Below, piece after piece: positions 1 to 7,452 of a stretch of 18,134 nt of DNA; the first letter of the stretch is position 1, and the number at the start of each line of letters is the position of its first letter. The stretch comes from Deltaproteobacteria bacterium (GTDB lineage Bacteria; Desulfobacterota; Dissulfuribacteria; Dissulfuribacterales; JALVPX01). Made by a program: the position numbers and the translations under genes. The stretch spans positions 1 to 18,134 of the forward strand of contig JALVPX010000060.1 of the NCBI GenBank assembly GCA_027031565.1, written 5' to 3'. The notes under the pieces are model-generated. The model was given only the letters and a program-made list of their open reading frames with translations. It was not told the origin of the DNA and ran no database searches.

Positions 1-169
1 GGGTAAGGGTAAGGGCAATGTTGAATATTGGGTTGCAGTAGTAAAACCCGGCAGAATCCTCTATGAAATGGAAGGTGTCGACGAGGACGTGGCCATGGAG
101 GCCTTGCGCCTGGCATCATACAAGCTGCCTGTCCCTACCAAGATCGTGAAACGGAGCGAGATGTTATGA
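1..169 (+). CDS. rplP: Ribosomal protein L16, 3' part only
   Basis: This is the C-terminal 55 residues of large-subunit protein L16; the gene begins left of the window, and codons are in frame from base 2. The segment GNVEYWVAVVKPGRILYEM, followed by an alanine-rich helix and a KLPVPTKIV ending, matches the L16 C-terminus. L16 binds 23S rRNA near the peptidyl transferase centre and the A-site tRNA. Its stop codon TGA (167-169) overlaps the ATG of the next gene (ATGA), which suggests translational coupling. The position directly before rpmC and rpsQ is the standard end of the S10 cluster. Confidence 0.95.
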   Translation, partial: GKGKGNVEYWVAVVKPGRILYEMEGVDEDVAMEALRLASYKLPVPTKIVKRSEML

Positions 170-366
170 TGAAGGCGTCCGAATTAAGGGAACTCAGTTT
201 GGATGAGCTCCTGGAAAAAGAAAAAGATTTGAGACAGGAACTTTTCAACCTGCGTTTTCAGCATGCAACTCACCAGTTGGAGAACACCATGCGTATACGT
301 ACTGTACGCAGGGATATTGCCAGATTGAAGACCATCTATAATGAAAAACGCAGGGCGGGTGAGTAG
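166..366 (+). CDS. rpmC: Ribosomal protein L29
   Basis: A 66-residue protein made almost wholly of two helices rich in Lys, Arg, Glu and Leu. It opens with KASELRELSLDELLEKEKDL and contains the L29 signature around LFNLRFQ and NTMRIRTVRRDIARLKT. L29 sits beside the exit of the peptide tunnel and forms part of the docking site for trigger factor and SRP. Two ATG codons are in tandem (166 and 169). The first overlaps the rplP stop, so the true N-terminus could be either. Length is close to the family norm of about 63-66 residues. Confidence 0.97.
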   Translation: MMKASELRELSLDELLEKEKDLRQELFNLRFQHATHQLENTMRIRTVRRDIARLKTIYNEKRRAGE

Positions 367-370
367 AAAA

Positions 371-637
371 ATGGCTCAGCAAAAGACAAGAGGATTGAAG
401 CGTACACTTGTTGGTACTGTGGTCAGTGCGAAAATGGACAAGACAGCTGTTGTAAGAGTTGACAGAAGATTCAGGCACCCTATTTATGGAAAATTCATAC
501 AGCGCCGCAAAAAATATATGGCCCACGATCCCTCCAACCAATGCGGAGTAGGAGACAAAGTGCTCATTGAGGAAAGCCGCCCCTTGAGCAGGCGCAAGAG
601 ATGGCGGATCAAGGAAGTGGTTGAAAAAGCGGTTTAA
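371..637 (+). CDS. rpsQ: Ribosomal protein S17
   Basis: An 88-residue small-subunit protein with the OB-fold pattern of S17: KRTLVGTVVSAKMDKTAVV at residues 9-27, then RRFRHPIYGK, and VGDKVLIEESRPLSRRKRW near the end. S17 is a primary 16S rRNA binder that helps fold the 5' domain. The reading frame is open upstream to 341, inside rpmC. I chose the ATG at 371 because MAQQKTRG fits the family N-terminus and the gap to rpmC is then 4 bases. The Shine-Dalgarno sequence is weak (GGGTGAG at 357-363), so coupling with rpmC translation is likely. Confidence 0.96.
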   Translation: MAQQKTRGLKRTLVGTVVSAKMDKTAVVRVDRRFRHPIYGKFIQRRKKYMAHDPSNQCGVGDKVLIEESRPLSRRKRWRIKEVVEKAV

Positions 638-654
638 AAAAGGAACTAGGGACC

Positions 655-1023
655 ATGATTCAGCAAGAGAGTATATTGAATGTTGCGGACAATTCCGGCG
701 CCAGGCGGGTTTGTTGTATCCGTGTGCTCGGCGGAACCCGCAAGAGATATGCCAGGATAGGCGACATTATAGTCGTATCTGTAAAAGAGGCCTTGCCCAA
801 TTCAAAGGTAAAGAAAGGCGATGTGGCCAGGGCCGTGGTGGTGCGGACAAAGAAGGAGATACCCCGGCCAGACGGATCTTTGATCAGATTTGACGAAAAC
901 GCGGCTGTAATAATAAACCAATACGGTGAACCTGTAGGCACTCGTATTTTTGGTCCAGTTGCCAGGGAACTGAGGGCAAAACGTTTCATGAAGATCGTGT
1001 CCCTTGCGCCGGAAGTCCTATGA
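655..1023 (+). CDS. rplN: Ribosomal protein L14
   Basis: A 122-residue protein with the L14 hallmarks: MIQQESILNVADNSGARRV at the start, RVLGGTRKRYARIGDIIVVSV after it, and GTRIFGPVARELR near the end. L14 is a beta-barrel protein of the large subunit at the subunit interface, where it forms intersubunit bridges, contacts L19, and is the docking site for the silencing factor RsfS. Length matches the usual 122-123 residues. It is the first gene of the spc cluster in many bacteria; here it follows rpsQ by 17 bases with AAAAAGGAA as a possible ribosome binding site, so S10 and spc clusters may be read as one transcript. Confidence 0.98.
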   Translation: MIQQESILNVADNSGARRVCCIRVLGGTRKRYARIGDIIVVSVKEALPNSKVKKGDVARAVVVRTKKEIPRPDGSLIRFDENAAVIINQYGEPVGTRIFGPVARELRAKRFMKIVSLAPEVL

Positions 1024-1042
1024 GGCAGGAGTCGAACAGAAA

Positions 1043-1378
1043 ATGAGTAAGGTCAAGACATATCTTCGCAAAAATGACCGTGTGATGGTTATGGCCGGCA
1101 AGGATAGGGGTAAGGTTGGAAAGATAATATCCATTCTTACCAAAAGAAACAGGGCACTGGTTGAAGGAGCCAATATCGTTAAGCGTCACACAAAGCCTGG
1201 GCCCAATACCCGTGGTGGGATTCTGGAGAAAGAGGCGTCTATTCACCTTTCCAATCTCATGTTGATTTGCCCGAAGTGTACCGATCCTGTTCGAATTTCC
1301 CGCAAGATTCTGGAGGATGGCACAAAGGTGCGGGTGTGTAAGCGCTGTGGGGAGGCTATACCCACAGAGGCAAAGTAG
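1043..1378 (+). CDS. rplX: Ribosomal protein L24, zinc-ribbon form
   Basis: A 111-residue protein. Residues 7-40 form the KOW-type SH3 barrel (KNDRVMVMAGKDRGKVGKI), and GPNTRGGI lies at 53-60. The C-terminal part has two CxxC pairs, C76/C79 and C99/C102, which would bind zinc; some lineages, including E. coli, lack these. L24 is an assembly initiator that binds the 5' end of 23S rRNA. The frame is open from 1004, overlapping rplN, but MSKVKTYLRKND is the family start, and AGGAG at 1027-1031 lies 11 bases before the ATG at 1043. This start also removes the overlap. Confidence 0.96.
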   Translation: MSKVKTYLRKNDRVMVMAGKDRGKVGKIISILTKRNRALVEGANIVKRHTKPGPNTRGGILEKEASIHLSNLMLICPKCTDPVRISRKILEDGTKVRVCKRCGEAIPTEAK

Positions 1379-1400
1379 GCCTTTTGGAGGATAACGGACA

Positions 1401-1940
1401 ATGGTCCTGGTTGAAGAGTTATATAAAAATGTAGCAGTACCCAAGCTTAAGGAAGTTTTCGGGTATAAAAATATTCATCAAATTCCAAAGATAACCAAGG
1501 TATCCCTGAATATGGGATTGGGTGAGGCCATACAAAATGTGAAGGTGCTGGATCATGCCCAGGAAGAGATGGCATTAATCGCTGGCCAGAGGCCTGTGAT
1601 CACAAGGGCCAAAAGATCTATTGCTGCCTTCAAGCTGCGCGAGGGCATGCCCATTGGATGCATGGTAACCCTGCGCAAGAAAAAGATGTACGATTTTTTG
1701 ACCAAGTTGATCCATATTGCCATTCCCAGGATCAGGGATTTCAGAGGCATTTCCCCCAAGGCCTTTGACGGCAGGGGGAACTACACTCTGGGTATCAAGG
1801 AACATCTAATATTCCCAGAAATTGACTATGACAAAATAGACAAGGTCAAAGGCATGAACATAACCATTGTTACAACCGCTTCAACAGACGAGGAAGCCCG
1901 GGTTCTGTTGGATGCCATTGGCATGCCGTTCAGGAAGTAA
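1401..1940 (+). CDS. rplE: Ribosomal protein L5
   Basis: A 179-residue protein, the same length as E. coli L5. Recognisable stretches are QIPKITKVSLNMGLGEA, GQRPVITRAKRSIAAFKLRE, and RDFRGISPKAFDGRGNYTLG followed by KEHLIFPEIDYDKID. L5 binds 5S rRNA and places it in the central protuberance, and it contacts the P-site tRNA. The ATG at 1401 has TTTTGGAGGA (1381-1390) a normal distance upstream. In E. coli the spc operon is controlled by S8 binding near this point in the mRNA; I could not recognise an S8-site hairpin in the 22-base gap. Confidence 0.98.
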   Translation: MVLVEELYKNVAVPKLKEVFGYKNIHQIPKITKVSLNMGLGEAIQNVKVLDHAQEEMALIAGQRPVITRAKRSIAAFKLREGMPIGCMVTLRKKKMYDFLTKLIHIAIPRIRDFRGISPKAFDGRGNYTLGIKEHLIFPEIDYDKIDKVKGMNITIVTTASTDEEARVLLDAIGMPFRK

Positions 1941-1957
1941 CAGATAAGGAGGAAGCC

Positions 1958-2143
1958 TTGGCTCGAAAGGCATTGCTTTATAAGGCACAACGTAAACCGA
2001 AATTTTCTGTGAGAAAGTATAACCGCTGTCCTGTTTGTGGACGCCCTAGAGCGTTTTTGAGAAGGTTTGGCATCTGCCGGATCTGTTTCAGGAAGATGGC
2101 CTCCTCAGGTCTCATTCCTGGTGTAACAAAGGCAAGCTGGTAA
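1958..2143 (+). CDS. rpsN: Ribosomal protein S14, short zinc type, TTG start
   Basis: A 61-residue S14 of the short zinc-binding type (often called type Z). Four cysteines form the zinc site: C24, C27, C40 and C43, in RCPVCGRPRAFLRRFGICRIC. The ending SSGLIPGVTKASW is the family signature. S14 is a late-binding protein in the head of the 30S subunit. The start is TTG at 1958, backed by a strong AAGGAGG at 1946-1952; MARKALLYKAQRKPKF fits the known N-terminus. Proteobacteria such as E. coli have a longer, zinc-free S14, so the short type is a useful taxonomic marker. Confidence 0.97.
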   Translation: MARKALLYKAQRKPKFSVRKYNRCPVCGRPRAFLRRFGICRICFRKMASSGLIPGVTKASW

Positions 2144-2162
2144 CTGTTGGAGGATATTTAAT

Positions 2163-2555
2163 ATGATGACCGATCCAGTTGCAGATATGCTTACACGTAT
2201 CAGAAACGCTTGCAGCACAAAGAAAGAGCGTGTAGACATACCAATGTCCAAGTTGAAGGCAAATATTGCAGAAATCTTGAAAAAAGAGGGATTTATCTCC
2301 AATTACAGGATCATCAAGGATGGGCGTCAGGGTGTCTTGCGTATATATCTCTGGTACCCTGAGGGGAAATCGGCCATCATTGGCCTCAAAAGGGTGAGCA
2401 AGCCGGGCAGGCGGGTATATTGTGGCAAAGATGATATACCCCGGGTAAGGAACGGCTATGGGATAGCCCTGTTGTCCACCTCAAAGGGAGTAATGCCTGA
2501 CTCTCAGGCCAGGGAGGCCGGGGTAGGCGGTGAAGTGCTTTGTGAAGTCTGGTAG
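2163..2555 (+). CDS. rpsH: Ribosomal protein S8
   Basis: A 130-residue protein, equal in length to E. coli S8. It begins MTDPVADMLTRIRNA after an extra Met, and ends with the diagnostic STSKGVMPDSQAREAGVGGE and LCEVW. S8 is a primary binder of helix 21 in the 16S rRNA central domain and, in well-studied bacteria, represses its own operon by binding spc mRNA. Two ATG codons are in tandem (2163 and 2166), with TTGGAGGA at 2147-2154 serving either, so the exact start is uncertain by one residue. Confidence 0.98.
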   Translation: MMTDPVADMLTRIRNACSTKKERVDIPMSKLKANIAEILKKEGFISNYRIIKDGRQGVLRIYLWYPEGKSAIIGLKRVSKPGRRVYCGKDDIPRVRNGYGIALLSTSKGVMPDSQAREAGVGGEVLCEVW

Positions 2556-2571
2556 GCATGGAGTCAGATAG

Positions 2572-3117
2572 ATGTCAAGAATAGGTAAACTGCCAATAGA
2601 GGTGCCGTCCGGGGTCAATGTTACCATTCAAGGCGCCACAATATCGGTGAAAGGTCCCAAAGGAACTTTATCCAGGGAGATTCATCCCCTTGCCACTGTC
2701 AAGCAGGAAGGAAACACCCTCATAGTTACCAGGAAGGATGACACAAAGGCAAGCAAGGCAATTCACGGCCTTACAAGGGCCTTGGTGAACAATATGGTAG
2801 TGGGTGTTTCCGAGGGCTTTAGGAAGGAATTGTTGGTCATTGGTGTAGGATACAAGGTGGAGGAGAAAGGCGGCAAGCTTATTTTGCACCTTGGTTATTC
2901 ACACCCAATTGATTTCCCACTGCCTAAAGGTATCACCGCCAAGGTGGAACGCCAGAAGGAGATAAAGATCACCCTCGAAGGGTATGACAAGGAACTGCTG
3001 GGATTGACGGCAGCCCGTATTCGCGCGTTAAGGCCTCCAGAGCCCTATAAAGGCAAAGGAGTGCTTTACGGCGGTGAAGTTATTCAGCGTAAGGCAGGCA
3101 AGGCCGCTGCCAAATAA
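2572..3117 (+). CDS. rplF: Ribosomal protein L6
   Basis: A 181-residue protein with the two tandem L6 domains. The first begins MSRIGKLPIEVPSGV with SVKGPKGTLSREI at residues 26-38. The second ends in the highly conserved LRPPEPYKGKGV (residues 153-164). L6 lies at the base of the L7/L12 stalk beside the sarcin-ricin loop and supports factor binding. Length is close to the family norm (about 177). The start ATG at 2572 follows rpsH by 16 bases, with GGAG at 2560-2563 as ribosome binding site. Confidence 0.98.
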   Translation: MSRIGKLPIEVPSGVNVTIQGATISVKGPKGTLSREIHPLATVKQEGNTLIVTRKDDTKASKAIHGLTRALVNNMVVGVSEGFRKELLVIGVGYKVEEKGGKLILHLGYSHPIDFPLPKGITAKVERQKEIKITLEGYDKELLGLTAARIRALRPPEPYKGKGVLYGGEVIQRKAGKAAAK

Positions 3118-3138
3118 TGTGTGATTGAAGGAAGGACA

Positions 3139-3510
3139 ATGGGCAAGACAAATCCTAGAACACTTTCACGAGTGCGCAGGAAAAGGCATATCAGGAAAAG
3201 GATTTTCGGCACCAGTGCAAGGCCGCGTTTGGCCGTATTCAGGAGCAACCGCCATATATATGCTCAGATCATAGACGATGATACCGGCCGCACCATAGTT
3301 GCTGCATCTTCCCTGGAAAAAGATATCAGCGGCATGGCTCCTGAAGGTGAAGGCAAAAGGGGTGTTGCCCAGGCAGTGGGCAAACTCGTTGCGAGCAGGG
3401 CCAAGGAAAAGGGTGTAACCAGGGTGGCCTTTGACAGGGGCGGTTACCTGTATCATGGCCGTGTAAAGGCCCTTGCAGAAGGGGCCAGAAAGAGTGGTCT
3501 TGAATTTTAA
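3139..3510 (+). CDS. rplR: Ribosomal protein L18
   Basis: A 123-residue protein starting MGKTNPRTLSRVRRKRHIRK. The basic N-terminal arm is followed by GTSARPRLAVFRSNRHIYAQ (from about residue 24) and ends with FDRGGYLYHGRVKALAEGAR, all diagnostic for L18. L18 binds 5S rRNA together with L5 and L25 and helps anchor it to the 50S subunit. A GTG at 3121 is in frame and would add six residues, but GAAGGAAGG at 3126-3134 is placed correctly for the ATG at 3139, and the family start supports that choice. Confidence 0.97.
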   Translation: MGKTNPRTLSRVRRKRHIRKRIFGTSARPRLAVFRSNRHIYAQIIDDDTGRTIVAASSLEKDISGMAPEGEGKRGVAQAVGKLVASRAKEKGVTRVAFDRGGYLYHGRVKALAEGARKSGLEF

Positions 3511-3524
3511 AAAGGGGTAAGGCT

Positions 3525-4031
3525 TTGCAACAAGACAGAGACAACAACAGCGAACTTCAATTCATAGAAAAGATCGTGTTTATTAACAGGGTTGCCAAGG
3601 TTGTCAAGGGTGGAAGAAGATTCAGCTTCAGCGCATTGGCAGTGGTAGGAGACGGGCAGGGACGTGTCGGCTTTGCCATGGGCAAGGCAAAAGAGGTTCC
3701 AGAGGCCCTTCGCAAGGCCACGGAAAAGGCACGTAAGGCAATGATTCAGATACCCATGCGCGGCACCACATTGCCCCATGAAGTGATAGGCCACTTCGGG
3801 TCTGGAAGCGTCCTTCTTAAGCCCGCGTCACCAGGTACCGGGGTTATAGCCGGTGCGGTCGTACGCGCAGTTATGGAGGCCGCGGGTATCCAGGACATTC
3901 TGACCAAGTGCATCGGTACCAACAATCCACACAATGTGGTGCGTGCCACCTTTAAGGGGTTTGAAGACCTTATTCAATCTACTGCCATAACGAATGAGAG
4001 AAGGCAGAAAGCAGAACAGAAGGCTGCCTGA
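3525..4031 (+). CDS. rpsE: Ribosomal protein S5, TTG start
   Basis: A 168-residue protein. An N-terminal dsRNA-binding-like domain carries VAKVVKGGRRFSFSALAVVG and GRVGFAMGKAKEVPEALRKA; the C-terminal domain carries HFGSGSVLLKPASPGTGVIA and GTNNPHNVVRATF. S5 sits at the mRNA entry side of the 30S subunit and affects decoding accuracy. The start is a TTG at 3525 with AAAGGGGTAAGG (3511-3522) before it. No alternative ATG lies between this and the conserved body. The next gene is rplO; the usual intervening rpmD (L30) is not present. Confidence 0.97.
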   Translation: MQQDRDNNSELQFIEKIVFINRVAKVVKGGRRFSFSALAVVGDGQGRVGFAMGKAKEVPEALRKATEKARKAMIQIPMRGTTLPHEVIGHFGSGSVLLKPASPGTGVIAGAVVRAVMEAAGIQDILTKCIGTNNPHNVVRATFKGFEDLIQSTAITNERRQKAEQKAA

Positions 4032-4054
4032 AAAATATACGGAGAAGCACCAGC

Positions 4055-4510
4055 ATGATTACATTGGACAAATTGCATCCTCACAAGGGCGCTAAGAAAA
4101 ATAAAAAGAGATTGGGCCGCGGCAGGGCTTCAGGTTTGGGCAAGACGGCCGGCAAGGGCATGAAGGGCCAAAAATCACGCTCTGGAGGTGGGGTACGTCC
4201 TGGATTCGAAGGCGGCCAGATGCCCATTTACCGGCAACTTCCCAAGAGGGGATTTAAGAACCCCTTTAGGAAAGTTTACGGCATTATCAACGTTGGTGTC
4301 CTGGGAGAAAAGGAGTGGACCGGGCCAGTCGACCTCGTCCGTTTGAAAGAGTTGGGCATGATAGGGAAAAGATACACTCTCCTTAAAATCCTCGGTGAAG
4401 GGGAGCTTACCAAGCCTCTGGAAATAAAGGCCCACGCAGTAAGCAGGACTGCAAGAGAAAAAATCGAGGCAGCAGGCGGCAAGATAGAGATTGTTGGGGA
4501 TGAGGCATAG
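4055..4510 (+). CDS. rplO: Ribosomal protein L15
   Basis: A 151-residue protein. Its glycine- and lysine-rich N-terminal arm contains GRGRASGLGKTAGKGMKGQK and GVRPGFEGGQMPIYRQLPKR, which are signature L15 segments; the C-terminal globular domain ends in AREKIEAAGGKIEIV. L15 is a late assembly protein that threads deep into 23S rRNA. The gap of 23 bases after rpsE includes ACGGAG (4040-4045) as ribosome binding site, and leaves no room for rpmD. secY follows after 9 bases. Confidence 0.97.
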   Translation: MITLDKLHPHKGAKKNKKRLGRGRASGLGKTAGKGMKGQKSRSGGGVRPGFEGGQMPIYRQLPKRGFKNPFRKVYGIINVGVLGEKEWTGPVDLVRLKELGMIGKRYTLLKILGEGELTKPLEIKAHAVSRTAREKIEAAGGKIEIVGDEA

Positions 4511-4519
4511 GAGAATATA

Positions 4520-5830
4520 GTGCTCAAGGGTGTTGAGGGCCTTGGTCAGGTCCCTGAATTACGCAGACGAATTCTTTTTACACTGGCATTTTTGGCCATT
4601 TACAGGATAGGTGTTCAGATTCCGGCACCGGGCATTGATGCCGAAGCCTTGGCCTCGTTTTTCGCACGAAGCCAGGGCACACTGTTCGGCTTGTTTGACA
4701 TGTTCTCAGGCGGGGCCTTGAAACGCCTTTCCATCTTTGCCCTGGGTATCATGCCATATATCAGCGCTTCCATCATCTTGCAGCTTTTGCAGGTTGCCAT
4801 ACCCCATTTGGAGCAGCTCAAAAAGGAAGGTGAAGCAGGGCGAAAAAAGATCAGCCAATATACTCGCTATGGAACTGTAGGGCTCAGCATGATTCAGGGC
4901 CTGGGCATTGCCATCGGGCTGGAAAGCATGACGTCTCCGGCAGGCATACCAGTCGTGGCCATGCCTGGTTGGGGCTTTCGTCTTATCACAGCACTAACCC
5001 TGATGTCCGGGACAATCTTCCTTATGTGGCTGGGCGAACAGATAACCGAACGCGGAATCGGCAACGGAATCTCCATGATCATTTTTGCAGGAATCGTTGC
5101 AAGAATGCCATCTGCAGTGATAAATACCTTCAGGCTGGTAAAGACTGGGGATTTGCATCCCGCGCTGTTGCTCTTTCTGCTGGCCATGATGGTACTGGTA
5201 GTCGCCTTCATCTGTTTTATGGAACGCGCTCACAGGCGCATTCCCATACAATACGCCAGAAGGGTGGTCGGCAGGCGTGTGTATGGAGGGCAGAGCACCC
5301 ATCTGCCGCTCAAGATCAATACTGCCGGAGTTATACCGCCTATCTTTGCCTCTTCCATTATGATGTTCCCTGCCACAATCGCCAATTTTGCCCGGGTTTC
5401 CTGGATGGAATCCATATCGCAGGCGTTGAGGCCGGGTAATCCCATATATGAGGGGCTGTTTATAGCATTCATTATATTTTTCTGCTATTTTTACACGGCC
5501 ATAACCTTCAATCCGTCCGATATGGCGGACAACCTCAAAAAATATGGGGGTTACATCCCTGGTATCAGGCCGGGCAGGAGGACAGCGGAATATATTGACA
5601 AAGTTTTGACCAGAATTACTTTGATAGGTGCCATATACGTTGCCGGCATCTGTGTTTTGCCAGATATATTGATATCCAAATTGAACGTGCCTTTCTATTT
5701 CGGTGGCACTGCTCTGCTCATCGTAGTTGGTGTGGCCATGGATACTATGGGCCAGATTGAGTCACATCTGATTACCAGGAGCTATGATGGTTTTGTAAAA
5801 GGTGCCAGGATCAAGGGCCGTCGGGGATAA
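4520..5830 (+). CDS. secY: Preprotein translocase channel subunit SecY, GTG start
   Basis: A 436-residue membrane protein, the pore of the SecYEG channel that moves unfolded proteins across or into the inner membrane with SecA or the ribosome. It begins MLKGVEGLGQVPELRRRILF and shows about ten hydrophobic spans. The plug region SGGALKRLSIFALGIMPYIS lies near residues 63-82. GERGIGNGIS-like text (TERGIGNGISMIIFAGI) and NPSDMADNLKKYGGYIPGIR mark the conserved loops, the latter being the cytoplasmic region that contacts SecA and the ribosome. The start is GTG at 4520, with TAGGAG just before. Position after rplO is standard. adk, which often follows secY, is absent here. Confidence 0.98.
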   Translation: MLKGVEGLGQVPELRRRILFTLAFLAIYRIGVQIPAPGIDAEALASFFARSQGTLFGLFDMFSGGALKRLSIFALGIMPYISASIILQLLQVAIPHLEQLKKEGEAGRKKISQYTRYGTVGLSMIQGLGIAIGLESMTSPAGIPVVAMPGWGFRLITALTLMSGTIFLMWLGEQITERGIGNGISMIIFAGIVARMPSAVINTFRLVKTGDLHPALLLFLLAMMVLVVAFICFMERAHRRIPIQYARRVVGRRVYGGQSTHLPLKINTAGVIPPIFASSIMMFPATIANFARVSWMESISQALRPGNPIYEGLFIAFIIFFCYFYTAITFNPSDMADNLKKYGGYIPGIRPGRRTAEYIDKVLTRITLIGAIYVAGICVLPDILISKLNVPFYFGGTALLIVVGVAMDTMGQIESHLITRSYDGFVKGARIKGRRG

Positions 5831-5869
5831 AAGAATGACGTGGCGCCCTGATAAAGGGCATGGAATCTT

Positions 5870-6655
5870 GTGAAAAAAAAACTGCCTGGTAAAAAGGGTA
5901 TAATTTTAAAGGAAGATTGGGAGATTGAGATCCTGCGCAAGGCAAATTCGATTGTTGCCAGGGTCTTGCAAATATTGAAGGAACAGCTGGCTGAGGGAAT
6001 CAGCACCCATGACTTGGACCAGCTGGCAGAATCGGAAATAAAAAAGAGCGGCGGAATCCCTGCCTTCAAGGGCTACAAGGGTTATCCCGCTACGTTGTGT
6101 ATTTCGATTAATGATGAGGTTGTGCACGGCATTCCCAGAAAGGATCGCTTGTTGAGACAGGGCGATCTGGTGAGCATGGATGTGGGTGTCATCTATGAGG
6201 GATATGTAGGGGATGCCGCTTTGACCGCTACTGTAGGGGCTCCATCTGAAGAGGCAGCACGCTTGATGGCTGTCACCGAGGAGGCCCTTTTGAAAGGCAT
6301 TACCCAGGCGAGGCCTAAAAACAGGCTTGGGGATATATCTCATGCTATCCAGCGTCATGTTGAAGGCGCTGGTTACAGTGTTGTCAAGCAATTTGTCGGC
6401 CATGGAGTCGGCAAGGCCTTGCATGAGCCTCCGGAAATACCCAACTTTGGGCGAAGGGGGCGCGGGCCCGTGTTGAAGCCCGGAATGGTGCTTGCCATTG
6501 AACCAATGGTTAACGCAGGTTCGCACGACGTGAAAATTTTGGAAGATGGATGGACTGCAGTGACGGTTGATGGATCATTGTCAGCCCATTTTGAGCATTC
6601 TGTGGCAGTCACGAAAAAGGGGCCGGTGATTTTGAGCGTCCCTGAACAGGAATAG
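5870..6655 (+). CDS. map: Methionine aminopeptidase, type I; GTG start
   Basis: A 261-residue type I methionine aminopeptidase that removes the initiator Met from new proteins with small second residues. The five metal ligands are visible: D104 and D115 in SMDVGVIYEGYVGDAALTA, H178 in FVGHGVGKALHEPP, E211 in LAIEPM and E242 in HFEHSVAVT; H86 in VVHGIP matches the substrate-side histidine. Length is typical for the short bacterial form. The start appears to be GTG at 5870, because no in-frame ATG or TTG lies upstream before a stop. It is followed at once by a run of nine A bases (5873-5881). AAAGGG at 5853-5857 is a plausible ribosome binding site. The position between secY and infA is common in bacteria. 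Confidence 0.97.
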   Translation: MKKKLPGKKGIILKEDWEIEILRKANSIVARVLQILKEQLAEGISTHDLDQLAESEIKKSGGIPAFKGYKGYPATLCISINDEVVHGIPRKDRLLRQGDLVSMDVGVIYEGYVGDAALTATVGAPSEEAARLMAVTEEALLKGITQARPKNRLGDISHAIQRHVEGAGYSVVKQFVGHGVGKALHEPPEIPNFGRRGRGPVLKPGMVLAIEPMVNAGSHDVKILEDGWTAVTVDGSLSAHFEHSVAVTKKGPVILSVPEQE

Positions 6656-6683
6656 AAACGGGATTTGGTAAAAAGGCAAAGAA

Positions 6684-6902
6684 ATGGCGAAGGCAGACGC
6701 AATTCAGGTTGAAGGCAAGGTTATTGAAACATTGCCCAATGCCATGTTTCGGGTTGAGTTGGACAACGGCCACAAGGTCTTGGCACACATATCCGGCAAG
6801 ATGCGCATGCACTACATCCGGATATTGCCAGGGGACAGGGTGACTGTCGAGCTTTCCCCGTATGACCTTACAAGAGGCAGGGTCATATACAGGGCAAAAT
6901 AG
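6684..6902 (+). CDS. infA: Translation initiation factor IF-1
   Basis: A 72-residue S1-type OB-fold protein, identical in length to E. coli IF-1. It starts MAKADAIQVEGKVIETLPNA and contains HKVLAHISGKMRMHYIRILP and the ending DLTRGRVIYRAK, all diagnostic. IF-1 occupies the A site of the 30S subunit during initiation and works with IF-2 and IF-3. AAAAGGCAAAG lies before the ATG. The order map-infA-rpmJ-rpsM is widespread, and links initiation factor supply to ribosomal protein output. Confidence 0.98.
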   Translation: MAKADAIQVEGKVIETLPNAMFRVELDNGHKVLAHISGKMRMHYIRILPGDRVTVELSPYDLTRGRVIYRAK

Positions 6903-6935
6903 GTCTTGCTCACAAACAGCAATAGGAGCTATGAG

Positions 6936-7049
6936 ATGAAAGTCAGGGCATCGGTAAAAAGAAGATGTAAAGATTGCAAGGTGATCCGCAGAAAAGGAAT
7001 TGTGCGGGTGATTTGCAAGAACAAAAGACACAAGCAGCGTCAAGGGTAA
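6936..7049 (+). CDS. rpmJ: Ribosomal protein L36, zinc-binding
   Basis: A 37-residue protein, too short for most ORF cut-offs. The sequence runs MKVRASVKRRCKDCKVIRRK, then GIVRVICKNKRHKQRQG. The zinc ligands are C11, C14, C27 and H32 (pattern CxxC then CxxxxH), so this is the zinc-binding form. L36 is a small late-binding protein near the base of the 50S stalk. AGGAG at 6924-6928 lies 7 bases before the ATG at 6936. An ATG at 6931 would give only Met-Arg before a TGA that overlaps the true start. rpsM follows after 11 bases. Confidence 0.97.
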   Translation: MKVRASVKRRCKDCKVIRRKGIVRVICKNKRHKQRQG

Positions 7050-7060
7050 CAGGGGGTACA

Positions 7061-7435
7061 ATGGCACGAATAGCTGGTGTTGATCTACCAAAAAACAAGC
7101 GCCTTGAAGTGGCGCTCACATATATTTACGGCATAGGCCGCACGTCTGCCCAGAAAATCTTGGACAAGGCGGGGATTGACTGGAACAAAAAGACCGATGA
7201 TCTCACAGACAGCGATATCACTGCTATAAGGAAGATCATCGATTCCGAGTACAAGGTCGAGGGTGATTTGAGGCGTGAGGTCTCCATGAACATCAAGAGA
7301 TTGATGGACCTTGGCTGTTACAGGGGTCTAAGGCACCGCAGGGGCCTGCCCGTCCGCGGCCAGCGCACCTCCACCAATGCTCGTACACGTAAAGGTCCAA
7401 GAAGGGCTGCAATCAAGAAAAAGAAGAAGACATAA
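7061..7435 (+). CDS. rpsM: Ribosomal protein S13
   Basis: A 124-residue protein starting MARIAGVDLPKNKRLEVALT. The helix-two-turn-helix signature YIYGIGRTSAQKILDKAGID follows, and the basic tail has GLPVRGQRTSTNARTRKGPR ending in a run of lysines. S13 sits in the 30S head and contacts the P-site tRNA and the A-site finger. The frame is open further upstream through rpmJ, but AGGGGG (7051-7056) and the family N-terminus fix the start at 7061. In E. coli S4 represses this cluster by binding the rpsM leader; I did not recognise that pseudoknot in the 11-base gap. Confidence 0.97.
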   Translation: MARIAGVDLPKNKRLEVALTYIYGIGRTSAQKILDKAGIDWNKKTDDLTDSDITAIRKIIDSEYKVEGDLRREVSMNIKRLMDLGCYRGLRHRRGLPVRGQRTSTNARTRKGPRRAAIKKKKKT

Positions 7436-7452
7436 AGGGAGGAGCTCACTAA

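Noticed and set aside
5906..6526. Open frame of 206 codons on the - strand opposite map
   Set aside because: It is a shadow of map, which has all its metal ligands; no family resemblance seen.
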